A stretch of DNA of 64,000 nucleotides, taken from assembly GCF_000803265.1 (NCBI RefSeq), contig NW_014575407.1, positions 235,547 through 299,546 of the forward strand, given 5' to 3'. Shown piece by piece: positions 27,075 through 35,623 of this stretch; position 1 is the stretch's first letter; each line of letters starts with the position of its first letter. The stretch comes from Ordospora colligata OC4. Taxonomy: Eukaryota; Microsporidia; Ordosporidae. Below the pieces are notes generated by a model. The model did not search any database. It was not told where the DNA came from and worked only from the letters and a program-made list of their open reading frames with translations. The translations under genes were made by a program, and so were the position numbers.

Positions 27075-28967
27075 TTACTCCGAAAGCATTAAATTCTTCA
27101 GGTCCTCAATCGCACTTGGATTGATACAAGTAGAAACATCTCCTATCGGCTCATCTACTAAAATCGCCCTGAGAACCCTTCTCATAATCTTTCCAGTGGC
27201 TGTCTTTGGAATCTCCTTGCACACAAAAATGCTCTTTGGATTTATAAACCTTCCAACTTTGCATCTCAGTGTTGCTCTCAACGACTTTCTTGCCTCTTCT
27301 TGACAAATCTGCTTATCTTTCAATACTACAAAGAAACAAAGTGCTTGCCCGGTTATTTCATCATCTTCTGCAACAACTGCAGATTCAGCCACACACGGAT
27401 CCATACATGCTGCATTCTCCATCTCAGCAGTGCTTATCCGATGTCCAGACACATTTATTACATCATCGGCCCTTCCCATAATCCATACATGTCCTTCAGA
27501 ATCCTTGTATCCTTCATCTCCAGTAAAGTAAAATCCATTATAGCAAAAATACCCATTCCTGAACCTTTCAAAATCACCAAGAATTCCCCTTGCTATGCTT
27601 GGCCAAGACATTCGGAGAAGGACATGTCCTAGCTCCTTAGGTCCTGCTTCTCTAACATTCATTTGGCCAGACGACGTCGTTGCAATCAAAACATCCTGCC
27701 CAAAGAATGGAAGGCACGCACATCCAGGCTTTTTATCCACCACATATGGAATCGGCGCAATAAGCACTCCTCCAGACTCTGTCTGCCAATAAGTGTCCAC
27801 CACCGGACAGTTATTAAAATTCGCACTAAACCATGTATATGCCTTTCTATTGATAGGCTCTCCAACAGAACCAAGTATTCTCAAGCTCGACAAGTTGCAG
27901 TTATGCTGCATAGTATTTGTAGAAAAATACTTCCTAAGTGTTCGAATCACGGTGGGCGCCGTATACAACTGAGTTATCTTATGCTTATCAACCATCTCAA
28001 ACAGTCTATAGTACGATGGATACACAGGAGTGCCTCCAAACACAACCGTAGTCACTCCATTAGAAAGCGGCCCGTATATCACATATGTATGTCCAGTTAT
28101 CCACCCAATATCTGCTGTACATGCAAACACATCGTCTTCTCTCAGGTCAAAACAAACCTTAGATGTAAGCGTTGCATATAATAGATAGCCTGCAGTTGTA
28201 TGAATAATTCCCTTTGGCCTTCCTGTACTTCCACTAGTGTACAAGTAGAACATTCGATCCTCTGCACCAACAGAAACGCACGGGACATACTCCACACTTT
28301 GATTCATCATATCAGACCAAATAATCACCTTACTTTCTACACCTCTTAACTCATTCATTATTTCTTCCCTTTTATAGTGCACATCAAACACAAGTGCTGG
28401 AATCGGCTTTCTACAAAGCACATCCTTTGCAGTCTCAAGAAAGCCTATAACTGAGGACGACCTCTCAAATGCATCCTGCACTATCAGAAACTTGGCGTTT
28501 GAATCCTCCAGACGAAGTGCAACACTATCGGCGCTAAATCCTCCAAATATCACATTGTGAACCAATCCAAGACGTGCACATGCCAGTGCTGAAAAAACTG
28601 CCTGAGGTGACATCGCCATGTGTATTGCAACCGTATCTCCTTTGCAAAGCCCCTCATTCTTCATCACAGTGGATATCTTCATAACCTCATCAAGAACCTC
28701 TCTATAAGTGTAGGATACAGAATTACCATCATTTCCATTGTATATAATTGCAGTCTTATTCGGATTTCGTTCTACATGTCTATCAATGCAGTTGTAGCAT
28801 GCATTAAGCATCCCATCTTCAAACCACTTTGAATCCTCAAAAATACCTCCGTGTACCTTGCTGAACATCTTGTCCCACTTTAAACACTTCTCTGCCTGTT
28901 CCCTCCAGAAGCCCTCATTATCCTCTATAGACCTGGCATATAGTGTCTCATAGCTCTCTCTATCCAT
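27075..28967 (-). CDS. ACS1: Acetyl-CoA synthetase (AMP-forming)
   Basis: 630 residues. Complete acyl-adenylate family motifs: YTSGSTGRPKGI (A3), WITGHTYVIYGPLSNG, DTYWQTESGG (A5), FTGDEGYKD and the lysine motif KTATGKIMRRVLRA near residue 590. The N-terminal ACAS domain (FWREQAEKCLKW) is present. It activates acetate to acetyl-CoA in cytosol and nucleus; in an organism without a TCA cycle the product would serve acetylation and lipid synthesis. gagccctcaaa lies directly before the ATG. Length is close to yeast Acs2 (683). Confidence 0.96.
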   Translation of the reverse strand: MDRESYETLYARSIEDNEGFWREQAEKCLKWDKMFSKVHGGIFEDSKWFEDGMLNACYNCIDRHVERNPNKTAIIYNGNDGNSVSYTYREVLDEVMKISTVMKNEGLCKGDTVAIHMAMSPQAVFSALACARLGLVHNVIFGGFSADSVALRLEDSNAKFLIVQDAFERSSSVIGFLETAKDVLCRKPIPALVFDVHYKREEIMNELRGVESKVIIWSDMMNQSVEYVPCVSVGAEDRMFYLYTSGSTGRPKGIIHTTAGYLLYATLTSKVCFDLREDDVFACTADIGWITGHTYVIYGPLSNGVTTVVFGGTPVYPSYYRLFEMVDKHKITQLYTAPTVIRTLRKYFSTNTMQHNCNLSSLRILGSVGEPINRKAYTWFSANFNNCPVVDTYWQTESGGVLIAPIPYVVDKKPGCACLPFFGQDVLIATTSSGQMNVREAGPKELGHVLLRMSWPSIARGILGDFERFRNGYFCYNGFYFTGDEGYKDSEGHVWIMGRADDVINVSGHRISTAEMENAACMDPCVAESAVVAEDDEITGQALCFFVVLKDKQICQEEARKSLRATLRCKVGRFINPKSIFVCKEIPKTATGKIMRRVLRAILVDEPIGDVSTCINPSAIEDLKNLMLSE

Positions 28968-29068
28968 TTTGAGGGCTCGTTCATTTGATATTTAATATCT
29001 CTATAAGCACGTGACATTTCATTAACTGTATATTATTTCCTTCTTCTTAGCACTCAACATACTTTACC

Positions 29069-30802
29069 TTAACATCTCTCAAAGTTTTTGTAGAGCTCTT
29101 TAAGCGTAACAACCAGTCCAAAACATTCAAGTGCCGCTTTTGTTCCTTTTATTTCCCTTTTCATGCAATTAAATAATTTTTGATTCATCTCTGCTTCAGA
29201 GTATATCGCAGACAACTTTTCAATCACGCCTGCCAAGGTCTCATACTCAGGTCCCTCTTCAACACTGAAATCACTCCATAGGCTATGGTAATCCACACAC
29301 ACTCCAGAAATCTCAGGCAAACTCACAATTGCATCATCAGTTATTATTATGCAGAAATAGTCATCGAGCATCATCTTCATTCTGTCTGCAATCACCGTGC
29401 TTATAGGAATGCTAACGCTCCTTCGTCTGAAATTTCCGAACCCATTTACAAGTGCTTGCCAGAAATACTCCTTCAAAAGATGCTTTGATTTGCAGTTCAA
29501 TAACGCAGTGTTATATTGTACAAGCACAGTATTCTTGTCTTTAACGCCAACATAGAATAACATCTTGAAAAAATCGGTATCAACATCAACAATCTCTTTC
29601 ATCATCTTAGAAAGCGATTCGAGCATAAATGACCTTATATCTATCATGCATTCATCCTCAAAGCACTCGTCAATAGATTGAGACATTGGATCCGCATAAA
29701 CCTTAGAAACACTGCTTTGACTGCTTCCTAACGAGTGTCTTATCTCTCTAGGTACGTGATCGCTTATTCTCAATGCATTTGAAATGCATGTGCATATCTC
29801 ACCTATTATCGAGTCCTCATCATCAAGCATTACCTCTTTCTTGCAAGGATGAACATTCACGTCCACTTTGCTTTTATCGGCTTCCACCTCTATGTACACA
29901 AGCGGATGATAATCCTCAGAAATCATCTTCTTATAAACTTTAAAAACAGCTTCCTTCATCTTCCTACTCGATACCAGCCTTCCATTCACAAACAGAACAA
30001 ACATACTCTTTCTATGCACTTCGCTTTCTTCAGAAAAAATAACAAGGTACTTGTCTCCAGTCCTGTGCGCTAATCTTTCTTTAATTTTACACATGCTCTG
30101 CAGTATGGCCAATTTTGAGTTTATTATCGATCTGCTCCAGCGAAGATTGGTGCTTTCATGATACAAGCCATTATCAACAATCCAATTTCCTTTGCTTCTA
30201 TAACTTATATTCATGAATTCTTGGGACTTTCCTGCAACAATCAGTGTAAACAATACACCAATGTTGAATATAGAATACCCTCGTAAAAGCCACATCATCT
30301 CCTTCACCTCATCCTTGTGCTTCAGAAAATGTTTTCCCCTGAGCTTATTGTTGTAGAAAATATTTTTGATTTCAATGCATGTTCCATCGTTCATTCCTAC
30401 TGCTCTGATTGACACCATTTCTGTATCATTGTAGGCTGCTTCATATCCAACATCTGATTGCTTCTTCTTGCTGCGCACTTTCACTTTAGAGCATCTACTT
30501 ATTGAAGATAATGCTTCTCCACGGAATCCATACGAGCACAATGAAAAAAGTTCATCCTCACTTGTGATCTTCGATGTGCAGTACTGCTTGCATAACATTC
30601 CAAAATCATTCTCGTTTATTCCTTCGCCATTATCCTCAATAGCAAGAGACAGTCCATCTTGCTCTAACCTGACTGTGATATGCGTGCTGTGTGCATCTAG
30701 CGAATTCTCAATTGTTTCCTTCAAGATTGCAAGCGGCCTTGTGATCACTTCTCCAGCTGATATCCTTGCTATTACATCATCTGGAAGTTTCCTTATTGTC
30801 AT
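29069..30802 (-). CDS. MLH1: DNA mismatch repair protein MLH1
   Basis: 577 residues. GHKL ATPase motifs are intact: IENSLDAH (31-38), EDNGEGI (56-62) and YGFRGEALSSIS (91-102). VNVHPCKKEV is the second conserved block. The protein ends FERC, the terminal sequence specific to MLH1 (in yeast MutL-alpha it supplies a metal ligand to the Pms1 endonuclease site), which separates it from PMS1. Yeast Mlh1 has 769 residues; the linker here is short. gcccttagcttt precedes the ATG. It is divergent from PRE4 with 111 bp between starts. Confidence 0.95.
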   Translation of the reverse strand: MTIRKLPDDVIARISAGEVITRPLAILKETIENSLDAHSTHITVRLEQDGLSLAIEDNGEGINENDFGMLCKQYCTSKITSEDELFSLCSYGFRGEALSSISRCSKVKVRSKKKQSDVGYEAAYNDTEMVSIRAVGMNDGTCIEIKNIFYNNKLRGKHFLKHKDEVKEMMWLLRGYSIFNIGVLFTLIVAGKSQEFMNISYRSKGNWIVDNGLYHESTNLRWSRSIINSKLAILQSMCKIKERLAHRTGDKYLVIFSEESEVHRKSMFVLFVNGRLVSSRKMKEAVFKVYKKMISEDYHPLVYIEVEADKSKVDVNVHPCKKEVMLDDEDSIIGEICTCISNALRISDHVPREIRHSLGSSQSSVSKVYADPMSQSIDECFEDECMIDIRSFMLESLSKMMKEIVDVDTDFFKMLFYVGVKDKNTVLVQYNTALLNCKSKHLLKEYFWQALVNGFGNFRRRSVSIPISTVIADRMKMMLDDYFCIIITDDAIVSLPEISGVCVDYHSLWSDFSVEEGPEYETLAGVIEKLSAIYSEAEMNQKLFNCMKREIKGTKAALECFGLVVTLKELYKNFERC

Positions 30803-30913
30803 AAAGCTAAGGGCATATGCGAATGAAGATGTGTGTTATGCAGCCTCCATTGCTAGAAATATTCATAAACACTTTACAATCGATTGAGTGTAAACATTCG
30901 CAATACCCCAGGA

Positions 30914-31588
30914 ATGAGGAACTTTGTTACAGGCACCACAGTTGTTTCTCTCAGGTACAGGGACGGAGTTATTATGGGGGCAGACACAAAAGGATCGTAT
31001 GGCCGGCTTGCAAAGTACACGGGGCTGCAAAGAATATTCAAGATGGGAGACCAAACACTCATAGGAGTTTCAGGAGAAATAAGCGATATGCAGTACTTGA
31101 AGAAGGCACTAGAGACACTTACTGAAGAGGATCCGAGAAGAATCGATGCTTATGGCTACTACAAGATGACACAAAGAATAATGTACTCTGCCAGAAGCAG
31201 GATGAGTCCATTGAACCTGAGTGTTTGTGTTGGGGGCGTTGATTCAGTATGCACTGCTGAAGGGCTGAATAATCAAAAGACACTTGGATGCGTAGACCAT
31301 CTTGGAAACTTCTATTTTTCAAATGTGGTGTGCACAGGAATAGGAGCACATCTTGTTCTTCCACTTTTAAGGAGTAAGGTGGATGGAAGAGAGGACGAGA
31401 TAACACGAGAAGAGGGCATAAGCCTGGTTGAGGAAGCAATGAGGATTCTTTTTTACAGGGACTGCGGTGCATCTAATGAGATACAGGTAGGATATGCAGA
31501 TGCACAAGACGCTCATATTTCTGATGCCTACCGAATACAAACGAATTGGGATATTGCCTTGAGAGAGGACGAGATTGTGATTGAATAA
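30914..31588 (+). CDS. PRE4: 20S proteasome subunit beta-7
   Basis: 224 residues from ATG 30914 (aataccccagga before it). TGTTVVSLRYRDGVIMGADTKGSYG and MYSARSRMSPL follow the beta-7 pattern, and TNWDIA near the C-terminus is diagnostic for beta-7 (PSMB4/Pre4). In yeast the beta-7 C-terminal tail clamps the two half-proteasomes; here it is short (LREDEIVIE). Beta-7 is non-proteolytic in yeast although a Thr sits at the cleavage point, as here. The short propeptide (about 5 residues) fits reduction. A TTG-started extension is not used. Confidence 0.88.
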   Translation: MRNFVTGTTVVSLRYRDGVIMGADTKGSYGRLAKYTGLQRIFKMGDQTLIGVSGEISDMQYLKKALETLTEEDPRRIDAYGYYKMTQRIMYSARSRMSPLNLSVCVGGVDSVCTAEGLNNQKTLGCVDHLGNFYFSNVVCTGIGAHLVLPLLRSKVDGREDEITREEGISLVEEAMRILFYRDCGASNEIQVGYADAQDAHISDAYRIQTNWDIALREDEIVIE

Positions 31589-31710
31589 ACCGAGGCTGAT
31601 GCTATATTCTCTTGCTACTGAAGTTTTTTATTTTATGACTCAAATGATTATGCTATGAATAAAGAATGTGTTTAGTAAATGATTATTTTATGAATAGTTG
31701 CATAAAAAAC

Positions 31711-31826
31711 AATCAAGTAATGGTATTAATCAAGTGATGATATTATGCCTCAAAGATCTCTAATTGATATATGTGTTGCTAATGATTGATTAAGTCTCTA
31801 ATTGATATATGCATACTAATGATTGA
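31711..31826 (+). repeat. Two short A+T-rich tandem duplications upstream of the dUTPase gene
   Basis: A 17-bp unit (aatcaagtaatggtatt / aatcaagtgatgatatt) lies at 31711-31744. A 38-bp unit starts at 31757 and 31795 (tctctaattgatatatg ... taatgattga in both). Copies are diverged by a few bases. No coding frame. Confidence 0.7.
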
Positions 31827-31857
31827 ACTTGGAAATAACTGACGGGTGATTGCCCAG

Positions 31858-32262
31858 ATGTTTCAAGAATCTATTGAAATGAAAATGATTGGAGATTCGA
31901 AGATGCCTGTATGCATGAATGGTGTATACAAACTTTTTGCAAGAGAATCTGGCATTATTCAAGCAAGGCATGGAGCAAAGATACCTACTGGGTTCATGAT
32001 GAAGATGCAGAAGTCGTACTTTGCAAAAATCCAGCCATCAAGAATAAGAACATTTGGTGGCGTGATTGACAGCGACTATAGAGGAGAGATATGTGTGCTT
32101 GCATTCAACAGCATGAATACGGACTTTGAATATGCAGCGGGAGACGAAGTTGCAGAAATGATGATCCTCAGAATTGTAACACCTGAAATAAAAAAATTTT
32201 ATTCTTGTTTTTGTGATTGCAAAGCTAATGTAATGGCTTGCGCAATAGCTACAACTCCTTGA
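31858..32262 (+). CDS. Divergent trimeric dUTPase
   Basis: 134 residues from ATG 31858 (gggtgattgcccag before it). Motif III is intact, GVIDSDYRGEI (68-78), including the catalytic Asp. KIPTG (41-45) and GDEVAEMMIL fit the fold. Motif II, normally PRSGLA, reads QPSRIRT (59-65), motif I lacks the usual DL pair, and the glycine-rich motif V at the C-terminus is missing. The fold is therefore clear but hydrolysis of dUTP is doubtful. It could be a degenerate or moonlighting copy. Its 3' end overlaps the RPB11 3' end by 14 bp on the opposite strand. Confidence 0.8.
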   Translation: MFQESIEMKMIGDSKMPVCMNGVYKLFARESGIIQARHGAKIPTGFMMKMQKSYFAKIQPSRIRTFGGVIDSDYRGEICVLAFNSMNTDFEYAAGDEVAEMMILRIVTPEIKKFYSCFCDCKANVMACAIATTP

Positions 32263-32539
32263 GCTGATATATCAGTGAGGCAGTATCTTCTTCTATTTTT
32301 CTGAGTGTATCTAACAATAGATTCTTCACTGGATATTCCCGTTCTGCTGTGATTCTCAGAAGCAAGTGGCTGTCTGTAGGATGATCTATCTTATATGCAC
32401 TAAACAAACATCTTTTATCCTCAAGGAGTCTTTCAGACAGCATACTCCCAAGCGTGTGTGTTTCATTGTATATCTTGAGCTCTACAGTGTTGCGTGTGCT
32501 TCCCACATAGCTCATCAGCACTTTGCTTTGATCTGACAT
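32249..32539 (-). CDS. RPB11: RNA polymerase II subunit RPB11
   Basis: 96 residues from ATG 32539, with cccttcgga directly upstream. ETHTLGSMLSERLLED and CLFSAYKIDHPTDSHLLLRI match RPB11 (yeast DHTLGNLI, LFAAYKVEHP), the alpha-like subunit that pairs with RPB3. 'LFxAYKxxHP' favours RPB11 over the Pol I/III paralogue AC19 ('FCGYxxPHP'). Slightly shorter than yeast (120). The last 14 bp overlap the dUTPase 3' end. Confidence 0.85.
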   Translation of the reverse strand: MSDQSKVLMSYVGSTRNTVELKIYNETHTLGSMLSERLLEDKRCLFSAYKIDHPTDSHLLLRITAEREYPVKNLLLDTLRKIEEDTASLIYQLKEL

Positions 32540-32640
32540 TCCGAAGGGTAAAAAGAGTTGAAACATGCATGATGTGCAGACTCATCTCTGCATTGTGCGA
32601 GGTATTTTACAAAACCTTCAACCCCAAACAAACAGCATAC

Positions 32641-33678
32641 ATGTCGAAGAAGGTGTCTATCATAGGAAACGGAAACTGGGGAACAACAATTGGAAGGCTG
32701 ATAGCAATCAACACGATGGAAAGCAGCATATTCAGCAATGAAGTCAGGATGTGGGGATGCCACGAAGAGTTTGAAGGGAGGGTTCTGAACGAAATAATCA
32801 ACAGCGATAATATAAACCCAAAGTATCTGCCTGGAATACATCTGCCTGAGAATCTGAAGGCAGAGAGTGATCTTTACAATCTTGCAGACTCCGATATACT
32901 TGTTTTTGCATTGCCCCATCAATATATCGATGTAATTGCGCCTCTAAAAGGTCTTGTAAAAAGTAGCTGCATTGGAGTGTCTCTGACCAAGGGATTCATA
33001 GGTACTGAGGATGGATATATAGATCTGGTGAGTAGAGTGATACATAAAATGTTGGATATAAGTGTGAGTGTGGTGATGGGAGCCAATATTGCAAATCAGG
33101 TCGCAAGAGATATGATAAGTGAGGCGACATTGGGATGTATTGATGATGAAGCAGCAGATGTTATATATAAGCTGTTCAATAGCTACACATATCGAGTGAC
33201 TAGAATAAAGGATGTGTATGGAGTGGAGATATCTGGGGCACTGAAGAATGTAGTTGCGATGGCATATGGGTTTGCAGAAGGACTGGGATACTGTAGCAAC
33301 ACAAAAGTAGCGATATTCAGGAGTGGACTTGCAGAGATGAGAAAGTTTTTCAAGTTTTTCTATCCGATGGCCACTATTGAGTCGTTGTTCCAGTCTTCAG
33401 GGATAGGCGATCTGCTTGTGTCATGTATGGAAGGCAGGAACTACAGCTGTGCAAAGATAATGGCTGAAAAGAGACTGAAACTGAATGAAGCAGAGGGAAC
33501 GATGTGCTATACGAAGCTGCAGGGGCCTGGAACTGCTTTTGTTGTCTTCAATTATCTAAAGAAGCAGAACAGAGTTGATGATTTCCCACTTATGAGCACT
33601 GTTTACAGGATATGTTACGAAGGCAACGCGTATGATGCAATTCTAGAGTGTATTTCTTCAGAGTCCATAGAAAAGTGA
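32641..33678 (+). CDS. GPD1: Glycerol-3-phosphate dehydrogenase (NAD+)
   Basis: 345 residues from ATG 32641. The NAD-binding loop is IIGNGNWGTTIG (7-18); further blocks are VFALPHQYID, SLTKGFIG, VMGANIANQVA, and the catalytic region VYGVEISGALKNVVAMAYGFAEGLG with the invariant Lys. The enzyme reduces dihydroxyacetone phosphate and reoxidises NADH. caaccccaaac lies 14 bp upstream. In-frame ATGs further upstream overlap the RPB11 start and add an unlike sequence, so they are not used. There is no peroxisomal or mitochondrial signal. Confidence 0.95.
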   Translation: MSKKVSIIGNGNWGTTIGRLIAINTMESSIFSNEVRMWGCHEEFEGRVLNEIINSDNINPKYLPGIHLPENLKAESDLYNLADSDILVFALPHQYIDVIAPLKGLVKSSCIGVSLTKGFIGTEDGYIDLVSRVIHKMLDISVSVVMGANIANQVARDMISEATLGCIDDEAADVIYKLFNSYTYRVTRIKDVYGVEISGALKNVVAMAYGFAEGLGYCSNTKVAIFRSGLAEMRKFFKFFYPMATIESLFQSSGIGDLLVSCMEGRNYSCAKIMAEKRLKLNEAEGTMCYTKLQGPGTAFVVFNYLKKQNRVDDFPLMSTVYRICYEGNAYDAILECISSESIEK

Positions 33679-33909
33679 AGAATAGCACTGCGGTACTCTG
33701 GATAATTAAAACAATTGAAGTTGTAGATACTTAATGTTCTGTGGCATTGGTCTATTATAAGCATCATGATTGATTATGCATGTATCTTTTGTTTTTATGC
33801 ATCAATCCTGAGATGCATTGACATTTATTGGTATATTGTTGTGTTTGGTTGGATATTGTAAGTATTCTGGATTAGTGCATTTGAAACATTGTATAATAAA
33901 ACAGAGTTG

Positions 33910-34683
33910 ATGGAGCAGTGTATGGGCAAGGACCTGAAGACGATTTTTTTGTTTGATGTGGATGGAACACTTTCTGAATCCAGAGCCAAGATATCTAAGA
34001 AGATGTTGGATATGCTCAAGTCATTAAGAAACAAGGTGTACATTGGATTTGTCGGCGGATCTGATCTTGATAAGCAGAAGGAGCAAATCGGAGAAGACGT
34101 CCTTGACATATTCGACTATGGTTTTCCAGAGAATGGAGTGAGCTTCTACAAGAACGGAGCATTATCATCACAGAAGAAGATTATCGATGTGATTGGAGAG
34201 GATTTTTACAAGGAGTTTGTGAATTTTGTGCTTGAATACCTGAGCAAGATGGATATTCCAATCAAAAGAGGAACATTCATTGAATATCGCAACTCAATGA
34301 TCAACATCAGCCCTATTGGAAGAAATTGCAGCAGAGAAGAGAGAAATGCATTCTTTGATCTTGATAAGAAAGAAGGCCACAGGCAAAAGATGGTTGAAGC
34401 AATGCAATCACGATTCAAAAATGGAAAACTTGTATTTTCAATAGGTGGACAGATATCGATCGATTGCTTCCCCGCTGGCTGGGATAAGACATACTGCCTA
34501 CAACACATCAATGGAGAAGGCATCAGCAACATCTACTTCTTTGGAGACATGATCATGAAGGGAGGGAATGACTATGAAATATACAGCCACAAGGATGTCC
34601 ATGGAACAGGAGTGAAGTCTCCAGAAGACACATATGAAAAAGTGAAGCAGAAGCTAAAAGAGTTGAATCTTGGGGATATGTAG
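33910..34683 (+). CDS. SEC53: Phosphomannomutase
   Basis: 257 residues. The HAD motif FLFDVDGTLS (13-22) holds the nucleophile Asp. KVYIGFVGGSDLDKQKEQ, FPENGVSFYKNG, IEYRNSMINISPIGRNCS (substrate loop) and FFGDMIMKGGNDYEIY complete the family pattern. It makes mannose-1-phosphate for GDP-mannose, needed for O-mannosylation and GPI anchors. Start may be ATG 33910 or 33922; the spacer has no CCC triplet close by. Length matches yeast Sec53 (254). Confidence 0.95.
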   Translation: MEQCMGKDLKTIFLFDVDGTLSESRAKISKKMLDMLKSLRNKVYIGFVGGSDLDKQKEQIGEDVLDIFDYGFPENGVSFYKNGALSSQKKIIDVIGEDFYKEFVNFVLEYLSKMDIPIKRGTFIEYRNSMINISPIGRNCSREERNAFFDLDKKEGHRQKMVEAMQSRFKNGKLVFSIGGQISIDCFPAGWDKTYCLQHINGEGISNIYFFGDMIMKGGNDYEIYSHKDVHGTGVKSPEDTYEKVKQKLKELNLGDM

Positions 34684-34827
34684 AAATACATATGGGTGGC
34701 AATTGCAATTCAGGCACAATCTGCAGTAAGTAAATAAAGTGTTTCTTTCAAATAGGCATTATCAGTATAGTATCGTGATGATCTTATACATCCCGAGCTT
34801 GACAAATATTATTAAAGACGAATGCGT

Positions 34828-35569
34828 TTAATTCTTCATTTCAACCGCATCCTGATTGGCTGATGCTTGATAGCTCTTGATTGTCTTGACCTTCCTGACA
34901 CAGCAGCTCTGAAGTGGGAAAATCTCACTTCCCAACTCCTCAATCCTCTTGCCAATAGTTTCGTTCGAAAGCTTCTTCATAATCTTCTGCACATCCATTC
35001 CAGAGAGCTCCTCAGTGATCACATCAACCATCACCTTCCTGATCCTCTTCTCTTCAGAGCTCTTTGTGTAGCAGGTCTTCTTGATGTAATTCTGAGTTCT
35101 CTTCGTAATTGCCATCGCAAACACTCTGAATATACTTCCATCCTTTGCAACAATATCCTTTTCTGCCTCAATCAGTGAGTGCCATTTCTTGATCATTGCC
35201 TTCTGCTTGTCTGAAGTTATCTCCATTCCATCAAAAAATCCTATGCATTCATTTCCTTTGATGTCTCCAACCTTGAACAAAAACTTCCTATGTGCATCAC
35301 TGTTGTTTCCTGTAAGATCCGCTTGGTTCACATCGTATCTTCTGCCAAGCATGTTCAAGTATGAATTCTTTCCTGCTGACTTCGTCATCAGTGTCTTTCC
35401 ATTCACATTGTTTGAGAAAATCGTCGGTGATCTCAGCAAGTACCACTCCTTCCTCAAAAAAGCATCCTGGCTAACCTTCTTTGTCTTTCCTCTCTTGTTT
35501 GCTTGTACATAAGATCCAGGTGGTTGTATTGCCTATAAATTAGCTTCTCTTAAAGTCCTCACTTACCAT
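34828..35569 (-). CDS. RPS1: Ribosomal protein eS1 (RPS3A), two exons
   Basis: Exon 1 is only the ATG (35567-35569); exon 2 runs 35532-34828. Spliced length is 235 residues. The long frame has no in-frame ATG: upstream of RKEWY it reads [13 protein letters not shown], which matches the eS1 N-terminus, and then hits TAG. acccctaga precedes the ATG, and GTAAGT starts right behind it; removal of 34 bp joins ATG to GCA ATA CAA in frame. Core matches: [24 protein letters not shown] and [14 protein letters not shown]. eS1 lies on the small-subunit platform near the mRNA exit. Confidence 0.93.
35533..35566 (-). other. 34-bp spliceosomal intron behind the eS1 start codon
   Basis: On the minus strand it reads GTAAGTGAGG at the 5' end and AAGCTAATTTATAG at the 3' end. 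GCTAAT is the likely branch site, only a few bases from the acceptor AG, as in other microsporidian introns. Unspliced message would stop at TAA after nine codons. Confidence 0.9.
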
Positions 35570-35623
35570 TCTAGGGGTAATGCAAATTTTTTACTTTGTC
35601 GCTCCTTCATCTTCAAAAGCACA

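Noticed and set aside
31829..31841. 13-bp match tggaaataactga upstream of both the dUTPase gene and the MULE gene (44713)
   Set aside because: Matches of this length are expected by chance in a 64-kb A+T-rich window, and the distances to the two starts differ (28 and 45 bp).
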